Source: Planotetraspora mira
Lineage (GTDB): Bacteria; Actinomycetota; Actinomycetes; Streptosporangiales; Streptosporangiaceae
NCBI RefSeq assembly: GCF_016863275.1
Contig: NZ_BOOO01000013.1
Span: 62,001-126,000 of the forward strand
Reading direction: 5' to 3'
Length of the DNA: 64,000 nt
The notes beneath the pieces are model-generated. The model saw nothing but the letters and a program-made list of their open reading frames with translations. It was not told where the DNA came from and made no database searches. A program made the translations under genes and the position numbers. Shown here piece after piece: positions 16,087-24,282 of this stretch (position 1 is its first letter; each line of letters opens with the position of its first letter).

Positions 16087-17583
16087 TCATGTACGGCCGT
16101 GCCCCGCGGCCGACGGGGTCCTGCTGAGTCCGAGGGCGAGGGCGGGACACATCTCGGCGGCCCGTAGAGCGTCCCGCAGGTGCCCCGGGGGAACGGCGGC
16201 ATCGGTGAGCACCGGATAACCGAAGAGGTCCAACTGGACGAGGTCGGGGACGATGTGACCGCAAAGGCCGTGGCCCGCGCAGCGAGACCAGTCGACGGTC
16301 AGCCGCAGGCCCGTTTCCTGGACCTCCTCGCCGGGCACCGGCAGCAGTCCGCGGACGGGCCGCCCGCACCCGCGTCCCGCCACATGTGCTGTGACGTCGT
16401 CGGAGAAGACCTCGAGAGCCGAGAGCAGGAACCTGGTCGCGCCGTCTGGATGGTGGCAGGCCCCTCTTCCGCGGACGACGGCGCTGGCCTGTTCGACCGC
16501 CGAGAGCGCGTCGGCCCCCTGTCTGCCCGCCGCCAGTGAGGAGAAGGAACGGGCGATGGCCGGCAGTCCGAGCCTGCAGGGCCCGCACTGGCCCGCGGAT
16601 TCGGCTCCGAGATAGTCGGCGACCCGGGCGACCTCGCCCAGCGGGCACGTCCCCTCCTCCAACGGCACGATGATGCCGGCGCCCAGCGCGGCGCCGGCCG
16701 CGGTCATGGACGCCCGTGACACCGTGACCGTGCCGGCCGCGCCCGGGGAGAGCCACGCGCCGTGGTAGCCGCCGACCATCACGCCCTGGCCCGCGGAGAC
16801 GCCGCACCGGCGGAGGACCTCCGAAAGCGGCACGCCGGTCGGGGTCTCCACCACGACCCGCCCATGGCCCGGGGAGGTCACCGTGAGCAGGACGGTGCCC
16901 GGCTCGTCTCCGGTTCCGGCCGTTCGGTAGCCCTCAGGCCCGAGTTCGGACAGAACGGCCAACTGGGCGAAGGTCTCCGCATTGGACAACAATGTCGGCA
17001 GGCCGTCCACGCCGCTTTCCGCGGCCCGGACCTTACGGCCGGGCGGGATGGGCGTCTCGCCGTTCACCCCGCGGACCAGGGCCCCGCCCTCTCCGGTGAT
17101 GAACCGCTCCGGGAGACGGACGACCCTGACCGAACCGGACAGGTTCGCCTCCTTGATCGCGGTTCGGAGGGAGCGTTCGGGGACTCCGCCGTCCGTGACA
17201 CCTACGACGATCTCGCGCGCGCTCAAGGCGCGTGCCGTGAGCACGGCCCCGTCCAGGACGAGGTGCGGTACCCGGGCGATGAGCGCCTTGTCCTTGGCGC
17301 TGGCCGGTTCACCCTCCGTCGCGTTGACGAGCACGACGGGCCGGGTTCCCCGGCGCTCGGCCGCCTGGCCGACCGCTGTGAGCTTGCGCGCGAAGGGGAA
17401 GGCTGCGCCGCCGCGGCCGCGCAGGTCCACCTCCCCGGCCAGCGCGACGAGGTCACGCAGGGAGAGCCGGGACGGCGGCCTGTGGATGCGGCGGTGTGCG
17501 GCCAGGTCCAGTCGCTGCAGGCGGTCGAGGCCGTGGAACAGCCGGGCCGCGCCGATGGTGAGGAAATCCGGGGCGCGGCTCAT
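16087..17583 (-). CDS. NuoF-like flavoprotein fused to a C-terminal ferredoxin
   Basis: 498 residues. The FMN-binding signature is GRGGAAFPFARK (56-67), followed by NATEGEPASAKDK, the NuoF-type block around ITGEGGALVRGV, and a cluster site GQCGPCRLGLP (C333, C336). NuoF proteins have Cys-x2-Cys-x2-Cys here; the first Cys is Ala (ESAG-QC), so one [4Fe-4S] ligand is missing. A ferredoxin domain follows (C435, C441 and C479 in CAGHGLC...MCP), in the pattern of 3Fe-4S ferredoxins. The start ATG 17583 overlaps the stop of the upstream membrane-protein gene (ATGA). Likely role: transfer of electrons between a soluble donor and the di-heme membrane partner. NAD(P)H use is inference. Confidence 0.8.
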   Translation of the reverse strand: MSRAPDFLTIGAARLFHGLDRLQRLDLAAHRRIHRPPSRLSLRDLVALAGEVDLRGRGGAAFPFARKLTAVGQAAERRGTRPVVLVNATEGEPASAKDKALIARVPHLVLDGAVLTARALSAREIVVGVTDGGVPERSLRTAIKEANLSGSVRVVRLPERFITGEGGALVRGVNGETPIPPGRKVRAAESGVDGLPTLLSNAETFAQLAVLSELGPEGYRTAGTGDEPGTVLLTVTSPGHGRVVVETPTGVPLSEVLRRCGVSAGQGVMVGGYHGAWLSPGAAGTVTVSRASMTAAGAALGAGIIVPLEEGTCPLGEVARVADYLGAESAGQCGPCRLGLPAIARSFSSLAAGRQGADALSAVEQASAVVRGRGACHHPDGATRFLLSALEVFSDDVTAHVAGRGCGRPVRGLLPVPGEEVQETGLRLTVDWSRCAGHGLCGHIVPDLVQLDLFGYPVLTDAAVPPGHLRDALRAAEMCPALALGLSRTPSAAGHGRT

Positions 17584-18386
17584 TTGCGGCCACCCGTCCA
17601 CGACGCCGCCTCGGCCTTGAGTTCGGCCCAGAACTGCTCGTCGGGAATGCTCTGAGTCTCGGTGCCCGCAGGCCGGTCGCCCCCGCGGCCCGGTGCCTGT
17701 GGTCGCCGGCGTGTAGTCCTGCGCCGTTGCGCCCAGGACATGAACCTCGCGAGGGCCGCGACGGCGACCAGCCCCAAACAGGCCGCATAGCTGAGCGTCA
17801 CCCAGTCCTTCGCCGCCCTGCCGGCGTTCAGCCCGTGCAGGATGGCGATCGGCCAGCAGAGATACGCGGTGATGTGGATGACCCGCCATGTCCAGGGGCG
17901 GCCCTTGCCGATGAATCTGCCGCGTGCCACTCCGGTGGCGAAAACGAAGATCATCATGTCGCTCGCGATCGTACCGAGTCCGATCCAGACGGCGCGTGCC
18001 TGCCCGCCGCCGAACGGCACGGCGACGTCCAGTGCCGACGCGTGGCCCTGAAGAATCTTGAGAAGCACGTGCGCGACCAGGAAACTCACCGACATCACGG
18101 CCGTGGCCCGGTGTGCTGCCTGGGCGAGGACGCGGAGCCGGATCGGCACGAAGCGCTCGGAGGCCGCCAGCCCCGCCACCACCGCCGCGCTGAGGGCGAC
18201 CAGTGCGAAGACGCCGGAATAGAACTCGAGGAACGCGCGCATGCGGATCACGAAGGCGGCGCCGCGCTCAGTGGATCCGGCGGCCACGACTGCGCCCAGC
18301 GCGGCGCAGAGCAGCAAGACGCGCAATGTCTTCCCGCCGCGCCGTGTGCGGGTGATCTGCCTGGCCAGTTCGCGATGTTGCGCCAT
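17580..18386 (-). CDS. Di-heme-type membrane protein (ferric reductase-like transmembrane domain)
   Basis: 268 residues, six hydrophobic helices. Four His form two pairs with the spacing of ferric reductase/NADPH oxidase membrane domains: H92-x13-H106 and H171-x12-H184 (RVIHITAYLCWPIAILHG). Two b-type hemes across the membrane are therefore expected. The C-terminal 55 residues are cytosolic and charged, perhaps docking the NuoF-ferredoxin protein whose gene overlaps this one by 4 bp. The flavin domain usual for ferric reductases is absent and is presumably supplied by that partner. The start lies 8 bp after the stop of the M23-like gene, so the three form one operon. Confidence 0.8.
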   Translation of the reverse strand: MAQHRELARQITRTRRGGKTLRVLLLCAALGAVVAAGSTERGAAFVIRMRAFLEFYSGVFALVALSAAVVAGLAASERFVPIRLRVLAQAAHRATAVMSVSFLVAHVLLKILQGHASALDVAVPFGGGQARAVWIGLGTIASDMMIFVFATGVARGRFIGKGRPWTWRVIHITAYLCWPIAILHGLNAGRAAKDWVTLSYAACLGLVAVAALARFMSWAQRRRTTRRRPQAPGRGGDRPAGTETQSIPDEQFWAELKAEAASWTGGRK

Positions 18387-18394
18387 GTACGTCC

Positions 18395-19534
18395 TCAGTG
18401 CGTATCAGTCGACCGGGGGGACGGCGAGGCGGAAGGCGTCCTCGAGGCCGGTGAAGGGGAGACGCGGGGGATCCCGAAGTTGAGCAGGGGATTGCCCACG
18501 CTCACCTGAAGGCCGGAACGATCGGCCCAGACGCGGTCCCCCGCGGCGTGCAGGGTCCACCCGCCGATCTGGATGCCCTCCAGCGGCAGTGGGCCGGCGC
18601 CGTCGAAGAGCGCGAAGTCCACCGCCGGAGGGCCGGACGCCGGCACGGAATCGCCGCAGGGCCGGTCGGTGCCCGTACGCCCCAGATAGGAGCCCTCCTG
18701 CACGAGGGCGCCCTCAGCGACGCCGGCGACGTCGGCCATCTGGTAGTACTCGGAGGCCAGACCACTGGCGTGGATCAGCAGCAGCATGCTCTGCCCCTCC
18801 GTCCGTGTGCAGAAGCGGTACACGCGGCCCGCGGCGGGAGCGAGGACGCGGCCGTCGCCACCGCTGAACTGGAGTGTGTCGACTCCGGTGGCCGGCCGCA
18901 TCGTCCACGACTGACCCGTGCCCCAGGGAAGCGTCATCCCGGTGGCCACTCCATGCCCGGCCGACGCGGCCTGGGAGTATCGCTCCAGGAAAGGCCGCTC
19001 GTCCGCCGGTATCACCGTTGCGGGCGCCTGCCGTACCAAGGCGACGAAGCCCTCCGCGCCGGCCAGTGCGACCCGCCAGGTCGCCCCGGATCTCCGGGCG
19101 AGGAACAACGACGGCTCGGGCGCGGCGGCCATGCCCGCGGGCGGGGGGATGGCCGAGGTTCCGAACGCCCAGCCCTTGGCGTCGTCGATCCGGGTGAAGT
19201 GCACATCGGGCTGGGGGAGGTCCCGGACGCCGAAGGCCCTGCGCGCCGCCTCGCCTTGCTCCTTCAACACGGTCGCCCGCACCTGGGCGAGGGGCGTCGT
19301 CGCCGTCGTGTCCGTCCGGGTGGCCTTCGCAGTGGGCCGCGGCGTGGGGTGGCTCGCCGCCTTGCTCGCACTCGGCACCTTCGGCACGCGGTGCTGCGCC
19401 GTCCTGGCGATGATCTCCTGCTGGAGGATCGCGCACAGCGCCAGAGCGACCACCACGGCGGTGAGACCGCCGATCCCTGCGATTCGGTTGGCCGTCGGCA
19501 GAATCGAACGGTATCCGGATGAGGATTTCCGCAT
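18395..19534 (-). CDS. Membrane-anchored, degenerate LasA-like M23 protein
   Basis: 379 residues: an N-terminal membrane anchor (about 20-38), a Pro/Ala/Thr linker, then a C-terminal domain with the LasA/M23 layout (LPWGTGQSW, DTLQFSGGDGRVLAPAAG, LLLIHASGLASEYYQM, GALVQEGSYLGRTG). In active LasA-type enzymes zinc is held by His at the start, an Asp, and His of an HxH motif near the end. Here those sites read GVDTLQ and PAVDF, so the ligand His are lost and peptidase activity is unlikely. It is first in the operon with the heme protein and NuoF-ferredoxin protein, so a wall-binding or sensory role is possible. ATG 19534 is used; TTG 19537 also reads. Confidence 0.6.
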   Translation of the reverse strand: MRKSSSGYRSILPTANRIAGIGGLTAVVVALALCAILQQEIIARTAQHRVPKVPSASKAASHPTPRPTAKATRTDTTATTPLAQVRATVLKEQGEAARRAFGVRDLPQPDVHFTRIDDAKGWAFGTSAIPPPAGMAAAPEPSLFLARRSGATWRVALAGAEGFVALVRQAPATVIPADERPFLERYSQAASAGHGVATGMTLPWGTGQSWTMRPATGVDTLQFSGGDGRVLAPAAGRVYRFCTRTEGQSMLLLIHASGLASEYYQMADVAGVAEGALVQEGSYLGRTGTDRPCGDSVPASGPPAVDFALFDGAGPLPLEGIQIGGWTLHAAGDRVWADRSGLQVSVGNPLLNFGIPRVSPSPASRTPSASPSPRSTDTH

Positions 19535-19817
19535 CAACGCGCCTGGCCGCCACAGACTCGCGTGGTGAGGGTCTCCATCGGGAGGAGCACCGTTGCCACA
19601 TGCCGCGTCACCGTTCGTGATCGCGCACGCGCTGCATTCGGGAGTGACGACGTCTCACGTACATGACCAGTCACTGTCGAGGTCCTGCTTATGGCGATAA
19701 AGGGGATATTGATCAGGTCAGAGTACGCCAATCCATCGCGGCGGCAGGGTGAAAGCAGGGTCGTCCGATCGACGGGCGGGGTCGAGGTGGCGGTGCGGCT
19801 TGTACAGAATGGGGGGC

Positions 19818-20333
19818 ATGGAGCGGATCCTGGTCAGCGCGTGCCTGCTCGGCAGCCGGGTGCGGTTCGACGGCGGCGCGAAGACCAGCGACGACGAACT
19901 GCTCGCCGCCTGGAGGGCGGAGGGGCGGCTCGTGCCGTTCTGCCCGGAGGTCGAGGGCGGGCTGCCCGTTCCCCGACCGCCCGCCGAGATCGAGGGCGGC
20001 GTGGGCGGCGCCGCCGTGCTGGCCGGGGCGGCCCGGATCCTGACACCGGGCGGCGACGACGTGACGAACGCCTTCCTGTCCGGCGCGCAGCAGGCACTGG
20101 CGGTCGCGCAGTCGTTCGGCGTCCGCATGGCGATCCTCAAGGAGGGCAGCCCGTCGTGCGGCCCCCTCCGGATCCACGACGGCACCTTCCGCGGAAGGGT
20201 GACCCCGGGCCAGGGTGTGACCGCGGCGCTCCTGGAGCTGAACGGCATCCGCGTCTTCGGCGAGGACCGCCTCCCCGACGCCGCCCTCCACCTGGCCGAT
20301 CTGCTCAGGGAGACAGCGGATCGGGAGCGGTGA
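19818..20333 (+). CDS. DUF523 domain protein
   Basis: 171 residues. It starts MERILVSACLLG (conserved Cys 9), followed by VRFDGGAK, PFCPEVEGGLPVPRPPAEI and KEGSPSCGP. This order of Cys and Gly-Pro motifs is that of DUF523 proteins, in some bacteria linked to sulfur-containing-base metabolism; no biochemical role is firmly established that I can apply here. GGGGGG lies 1-6 bases before ATG 19818. An ATG 23 codons upstream gives a tail unlike the family. Its 3' end overlaps the convergent DUF4032 gene by 29 bp. Confidence 0.85.
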   Translation: MERILVSACLLGSRVRFDGGAKTSDDELLAAWRAEGRLVPFCPEVEGGLPVPRPPAEIEGGVGGAAVLAGAARILTPGGDDVTNAFLSGAQQALAVAQSFGVRMAILKEGSPSCGPLRIHDGTFRGRVTPGQGVTAALLELNGIRVFGEDRLPDAALHLADLLRETADRER

Positions 20334-21549
20334 GCAGGTCGGAAGGCGTGATGATGGCCTTCTCGTCGGGCTTGAACACCAGGACGTTGTCGACGTAGGA
20401 CCGCACCGCGGCGTCGAGTCCCACGTCCTTGCCCGCGGCCTCGGACATGTACCAGCGGTGGTCGAGCACCTCGTGGAAGAGCTGGGCGGGCTCCAGCTTG
20501 CGCCGCAGTTCGGCGGGGATGGCACCGACCACGGGCTGGAAGACCTCGGCCAGCCACCGATGGGCGACGATGGCCTCGTCCTCGTGCCGCAGGCCGTTCG
20601 AGACACGGAACGAGTCGAGATCGTTGAGCAGCCTTCTGGCCTGGTTCTCCTCGACGTCCAGGCCGGTCAGCCTGAGCAGGCGCCGCTGGTGGTGCCCGGC
20701 GTCCACGACCTTGGGCCGCACGATCAGCCGCGACGTGCCGGCCTTGCGACGGATCATCATCTCGGCGACGTCGAAGCCGAGCGAGTTGAGCCGGCGGATC
20801 CGCTGGTCGACGCGGTGCCAGTCGACCTCCTCGATGATCTCGTCCTGGGTCAGCTCGTTCCAGAGCCGCTCGTAGCGCTCGACGAGCTGCTCGGAGAACG
20901 CCAGCGGATCGATCGTGGGATGCAGGAGCCCGCCGGCCTCCAGGTCGAGCATCTCGCCGAAGATGTTGACGTGCGCGACCTCGATGTCGTGCGACCGCTG
21001 GCCCTCGGTGAGCGTGGGGTGGAGCTCGCCGGTCTCGGCGTCGACCAGATAGGCGGCGAACGCCCCCGCGTCCCTCCGGAACAGGGCGTTGGACAGCGAG
21101 CAGTCCCCCCAGTAGAACCCGTTCAGGTGGAGCCGTACGAGCAGGACGGCGAGCGCGTCGAGCAGGCGGGTCAGCGTGTCCGGCCGGATCGAGCCCGACA
21201 ACACGGCCCGGTAGGGGAGCGAGAACTGCAGGTGCCGGGTGACCAGGGCGGAGTCGAGCTCGGAGCCGTCCTGCGCGGTCCTGCCCGTCACCACGGCGAC
21301 GGGCTCGACCGCGGGGGTGTCGAGACGGGCCAGGTCCCACAGCAGCTTGTACTCCCGCTTGGCGTACCGGGCGCTGATCTCCTTGATCGCGTAGACCCGG
21401 CCGGCGAGCCGCGCGAAGCGGACGACGTGGCGGGAGATGCCGCGCGGCAGCGACACCAGATGGTGGGCCGGCCAGTCTTCGAGTGGGAGGTCCCACGGCA
21501 GCCGGATCAGCTCGGGATCGCTGGGCGCGCCGATCATCTGGAGGGGCAC
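20305..21549 (-). CDS. DUF4032 domain protein (kinase-like fold)
   Basis: 414 residues. A kinase-like N-lobe (VVRFARLAGRVYAIKEISARYAKREY), a catalytic-loop-like LHLNGFYWGDCSLSNALFR, and a DFG-like LVDAETGELH segment show a Rio/LPS-kinase-type fold. The C-terminal half (from VDQRIRRLNSLGFDVAEMM) is the DUF4032 region. D in WGDCSLSN and D in VDAETG keep the places of catalytic residues, so phosphotransfer is possible, but no substrate is known. GTG 21549 is chosen from AAAGGAG 5 bases upstream. It is divergent from the DUF885 gene. Confidence 0.85.
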   Translation of the reverse strand: MPLQMIGAPSDPELIRLPWDLPLEDWPAHHLVSLPRGISRHVVRFARLAGRVYAIKEISARYAKREYKLLWDLARLDTPAVEPVAVVTGRTAQDGSELDSALVTRHLQFSLPYRAVLSGSIRPDTLTRLLDALAVLLVRLHLNGFYWGDCSLSNALFRRDAGAFAAYLVDAETGELHPTLTEGQRSHDIEVAHVNIFGEMLDLEAGGLLHPTIDPLAFSEQLVERYERLWNELTQDEIIEEVDWHRVDQRIRRLNSLGFDVAEMMIRRKAGTSRLIVRPKVVDAGHHQRRLLRLTGLDVEENQARRLLNDLDSFRVSNGLRHEDEAIVAHRWLAEVFQPVVGAIPAELRRKLEPAQLFHEVLDHRWYMSEAAGKDVGLDAAVRSYVDNVLVFKPDEKAIITPSDLLTAPDPLSP

Positions 21550-21604
21550 TACTGCTCCTTTTTCGGGGTCTTCATCACCAGTGTCCCGGATAGAGTCGGG
21601 CGGT

Positions 21605-23182
21605 ATGACACTGCTGGACGACTTTCTCGACTGGTACCTGGCCGAGCATCCGATCAGCGCGACGCTTCTCGGCGCAGACGGCCACGACCGCACTCTGGGC
21701 GACTTCACCGAGGCGGGGTTCACGGCCAGGGAGCGCGCCGAGGAGGGCTGGCTCCGGCGGCTGGCGGACTACGCCCCCTCCTCCCTCGACGACGAGATCG
21801 ACCGTGACCTCGTGCTCTCGCACCTGCGCGGCGTCGTCGCGGAGGCCCGCTGGCCGGAGTGGCGGCGCGATCCGGCGCCGTACCTCGGGGCGATCTTCGG
21901 TTCGATGTTCGCGCCGTTCCAGCAGCGGCTCAAGCCGGAGGCCGACCTCGTCGACGCGGCCGTAGCGCGGCTCGCCGACGTCCCCGCCGTCCTGGCCGCC
22001 TGCCGGGAGAACCTCGATCCCGGCCTCGCGTCCGAGCTGCTCGTCCGGCGTGGTCTAGATCAGGCTCGTACGGCACGGCCGTTCCTGACCTCGACCCTTC
22101 CGGCGGGGGTGGCGGACGAGGGCCTGCGGGCCCGGCTGATCCGGGCCGCCGAGCCCGCGGCCGAGGCGTTCGACGAGCTCGTCACGTTCCTGGAGGGCTT
22201 CAAGGCCGGCGGGACCTGGCGGATGGGCGAGGAGCTGTACTCGACCCTGCTGCGGGAGCGGGAACTGCTCGGGTACGGCGCCTCGGAGTTGCACGAGAAG
22301 GGCCTCAAGGCCTGGGACGAGCTGGACGTGCGGATGCGCGAGGTCGCCAGGCGGCTGGGCGCCACCGAGTGGCGGGCCGCCATGGAGTCGCTCATGGACG
22401 ACCACCCGCCGACGCTGGAGGCGATGCGCGCCGAGTACGAGGCCGAGACGTTCCGCGCACGCGACTTCGCCCGCGACCGCGGCCTGGTCACCTTCCCGGA
22501 GGGCGAGGACTGCCGGGTCCTGCCGTCCCCGGAGTTCCAGCGCCCCCTGATCGCGGTGGCCAACTACCTCGCCCCGCCGCCGCTCTCGACGTCGCGGGCA
22601 GGCGTCTTCTTCGTTCCGTTCACGCCGGACGGCTACACCGACGAGCAGGTACGGCAGCGCCTCAGGACCAACTCCCGGGCCCAGATGCCGTCGATCGCCG
22701 TCCACGAGGCGTATCCCGGTCACCACTGGCACCTCGCGTGGATGGCCGGCAGCCCGAGGAAGGCGCGCAAGATCTTCCGCACGCCGTACTTCGTGGAGGG
22801 CTGGGCGCTCTACGTCGAGAAGGTGATGCACGAGCAGGGGTACTTCGACACGCCCCAGACCGAGCTCGCGCACCTGGACTGCCGGATCTTCCGCGCCGCG
22901 CGGATCGTCGTGGACACGGCCCTGCACTGCGGCGACATGACGATCCCGCAGGCCGAGGAGTTCATGGCCACCAAGGCGTCGCTCTCGCCCGGCACGGCGG
23001 CGGCGGAGGTCGGCCGGTACTGCGCGTGGCCGACCCAGGCTCCCTCGTACCTGACGGGCGCTCTGGAGATCGAGCGGATCAGGGACGACTACCGGGGCGA
23101 CCTGCGGTCGTTCCACGACGCGATCGCGGGGTCGGGCGGTCTTCCGCTCGGGCTGGCCAGGAAGGCGGTCATCCCGGCGTAG
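21605..23182 (+). CDS. DUF885 family metalloprotease-like protein
   Basis: 525 residues. Zinc-site motif HEAYPGHH at 367-374, an HExxxGHH variant typical for DUF885, with downstream YFVEGWALYVE as the probable third ligand region. The rest is helical, as in M3/DUF885 folds. There is no signal peptide, so it should act in the cytoplasm, perhaps on peptides. ATG 21605 lacks a good ribosome-binding site; GATAGAGT about 9 bases upstream could be the -10 element of a leaderless transcript. The stop codon is followed at once by the first 53-bp repeat array. Confidence 0.88.
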   Translation: MTLLDDFLDWYLAEHPISATLLGADGHDRTLGDFTEAGFTARERAEEGWLRRLADYAPSSLDDEIDRDLVLSHLRGVVAEARWPEWRRDPAPYLGAIFGSMFAPFQQRLKPEADLVDAAVARLADVPAVLAACRENLDPGLASELLVRRGLDQARTARPFLTSTLPAGVADEGLRARLIRAAEPAAEAFDELVTFLEGFKAGGTWRMGEELYSTLLRERELLGYGASELHEKGLKAWDELDVRMREVARRLGATEWRAAMESLMDDHPPTLEAMRAEYEAETFRARDFARDRGLVTFPEGEDCRVLPSPEFQRPLIAVANYLAPPPLSTSRAGVFFVPFTPDGYTDEQVRQRLRTNSRAQMPSIAVHEAYPGHHWHLAWMAGSPRKARKIFRTPYFVEGWALYVEKVMHEQGYFDTPQTELAHLDCRIFRAARIVVDTALHCGDMTIPQAEEFMATKASLSPGTAAAEVGRYCAWPTQAPSYLTGALEIERIRDDYRGDLRSFHDAIAGSGGLPLGLARKAVIPA

Positions 23183-23190
23183 CGGCCGCG

Positions 23191-23359
23191 CATGATCACG
23201 GGCGGTGTCGGCGCAGGTAGGGCGCGGTTTCGCCGAACCTGTGCATGATCACGGCTTGCGTTCGCGCAGGTCGGGCGAGGTTTCACCGAACCTGTGCATG
23301 ATCACGGCCGACGTCCGCGCAGGTCGGGTGTGGTCTCACCGAACCTGTGCATGATCACG
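23191..23359. repeat. 53-bp tandem repeat array, locus A
   Basis: The decamer CATGATCACG occurs at 23191, 23244, 23297 and 23350, spaced exactly 53 bp. Each unit holds a GCGCAGGT(C/A)GGG centre and ends TCACCGAACCTGTG or close to it. Ten to fifteen positions per unit vary. The array fills the space between convergent genes; its last unit supplies the stop codon of the aldolase gene (TCA at 23355-23357 on this strand). Related units make up locus B at 49681-50027. Confidence 0.92.
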
Positions 23360-23993
23360 GCGAAGGGGGGGTGGGGGGTGGGGTGAAGGCTCGGATGATG
23401 ACGTCGGCGAGTTGTTCCTCGGTCAGGACGGTGGGCGTGCCGATGCCGAGGGCGCGGACGTACACCTCGCAGAGCCACTCGAGCAGGCGTGTGGCCTCGA
23501 AGGCCTTCTCCAGGCCGGCTCCGATCGTGACGCCGCCGTGGTTGGCCATCAGCGCCGCCTGCTTGCCCGTGAGCGCCTCCTGGACCTTCGCGGCGAGTTC
23601 GGGCGTGCCGTACGTCGCGTACTCGGCCACGCGGACGCTGCCGCCCAGCAGCAGGGAGTTGTAGTGGATCGGGGGCAACTCCGTCATGGTGGTCGCCACC
23701 ACGGCACCGAAGACCGAATGGGTGTGCACGACCGCGGTCGTCCCCGTCGCGGCGTAGACGGCCAGGTGCATGGGGGTCTCCGAGGACGGAGGCAGGTCGC
23801 CCTCCACCACGGTGCCGTCGAGCCGGATGATCGGGCAGTCCTCGGGGCGCAGACGGTCGAGCGCGACGCCGGAGGGCGTGACCGTCACGAGGTCGCCGTC
23901 CCTGGCGCTGAGGTTGCCCGATGTGCCGATGACCAGGCCGAGCTCCGCGGCCCGCCTGCCGTAGTCGCACAGCTGACGACGAAGCTCCTCCAT
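23355..23993 (-). CDS. Class II aldolase/adducin family protein (fuculose-phosphate aldolase type)
   Basis: 212 residues. Zinc ligands are in place: E72 (SSETPMH), H90 and H92 (VVHTHS) and H152 (MANHGG). GTSGNLSAR (23-31) binds the phosphate. The family cleaves sugar 1-phosphates such as L-fuculose-1-phosphate or L-ribulose-5-phosphate. The C-terminus is a Pro/Thr run whose stop codon comes from the repeat array, so the end may have been reshaped by it. The gene is divergent from ngcE and shares its control region, including a DasR-like site 39 bp from its start. Confidence 0.88.
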   Translation of the reverse strand: MEELRRQLCDYGRRAAELGLVIGTSGNLSARDGDLVTVTPSGVALDRLRPEDCPIIRLDGTVVEGDLPPSSETPMHLAVYAATGTTAVVHTHSVFGAVVATTMTELPPIHYNSLLLGGSVRVAEYATYGTPELAAKVQEALTGKQAALMANHGGVTIGAGLEKAFEATRLLEWLCEVYVRALGIGTPTVLTEEQLADVIIRAFTPPPTPPSP

Positions 23994-24031
23994 GCCGGCG
24001 AATCTAGACGATCGCCCGAAATAACGGCAAC

Positions 24032-24045
24032 CTGGTCTATACCAG
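24032..24045. promoter_or_regulatory. DasR-like (dre) site 1
   Basis: CTGGTCTATACCAG differs from a perfect palindrome by its centre and matches the GntR/HutC-type dre core TGGTCTAGACCA with one change. It sits 39 bp upstream of the aldolase start and about 235 bp upstream of ngcE. Confidence 0.5.
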
Positions 24046-24098
24046 TCCGCTACCAGGGCATCTGTCGTTACCTACTCTTATTGGGTCATAGGACCTTT

Positions 24099-24137
24099 GT
24101 TTAACTTCTGTTTAACCTGCACAAACGGCTATATAGT
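24099..24137 (+). promoter_or_regulatory. PHO-box-like direct repeat and -10 element
   Basis: GTTTAAC at 24099-24105 and again at 24110-24116 gives two direct repeats of 11 bp, the period of Streptomyces PhoP boxes (consensus GTTCACC). A TATAGT -10 element lies at 24132-24137, so the second repeat overlaps the -35 position, as in PhoP-activated promoters. Similarity to the consensus is 5 of 7 per repeat. Confidence 0.4.
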
Positions 24138-24179
24138 CTGTGAATGTCGGCGCGGATTCATCCCAGTCGGGTTACGGGT

Positions 24180-24190
24180 TGGTCTAGACC
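24180..24190. promoter_or_regulatory. DasR-like (dre) site 2
   Basis: TGGTCTAGACC, with the perfect palindrome GGTCTAGACC, matches 11 bases of the Streptomyces dre consensus for the GlcNAc regulator DasR. It lies 13 bp before the -35 box of the ngcE-proximal promoter. Confidence 0.6.
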
Positions 24191-24202
24191 GACGACAACA
24201 TC

Positions 24203-24259
24203 TTGACGCTGCCGTGGGCTGGCCGTACGTTCCAGCAAACGTTTAGGAAACTTTCCTAA
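24203..24259 (+). promoter_or_regulatory. ngcE-proximal promoter with 17-bp palindromic operator
   Basis: TTGACG (24203-24208), 17 bp, then TACGTT (24226-24231). Transcription should start near 24238. Just after it lies the perfect palindrome TTAGGAAA-C-TTTCCTAA (24243-24259), a shape used by ROK-family sugar repressors in actinomycetes. Its position suggests repression by blocking. Confidence 0.55.
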
Positions 24260-24282
24260 TTGACCCCGCCACGGGAGAGTTG

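Noticed and set aside
15915-16202. Small minus-strand gene in the gap before the NuoF-like gene
   Set aside because: It has no ribosome-binding site, no domain and a biased composition; the gap more likely holds only control sequence.
20305-20333. Overlap of DUF523 and DUF4032 genes as a frameshift sign
   Set aside because: Both reading frames are complete with normal ends; a short convergent overlap is common in compact actinomycete genomes.
23191-23359. CRISPR array at the first 53-bp repeat locus
   Set aside because: The segments between the conserved edges are themselves similar to each other, there is no cas gene, and the second locus contains units in both orientations. This is a tandem repeat family, not spacers.
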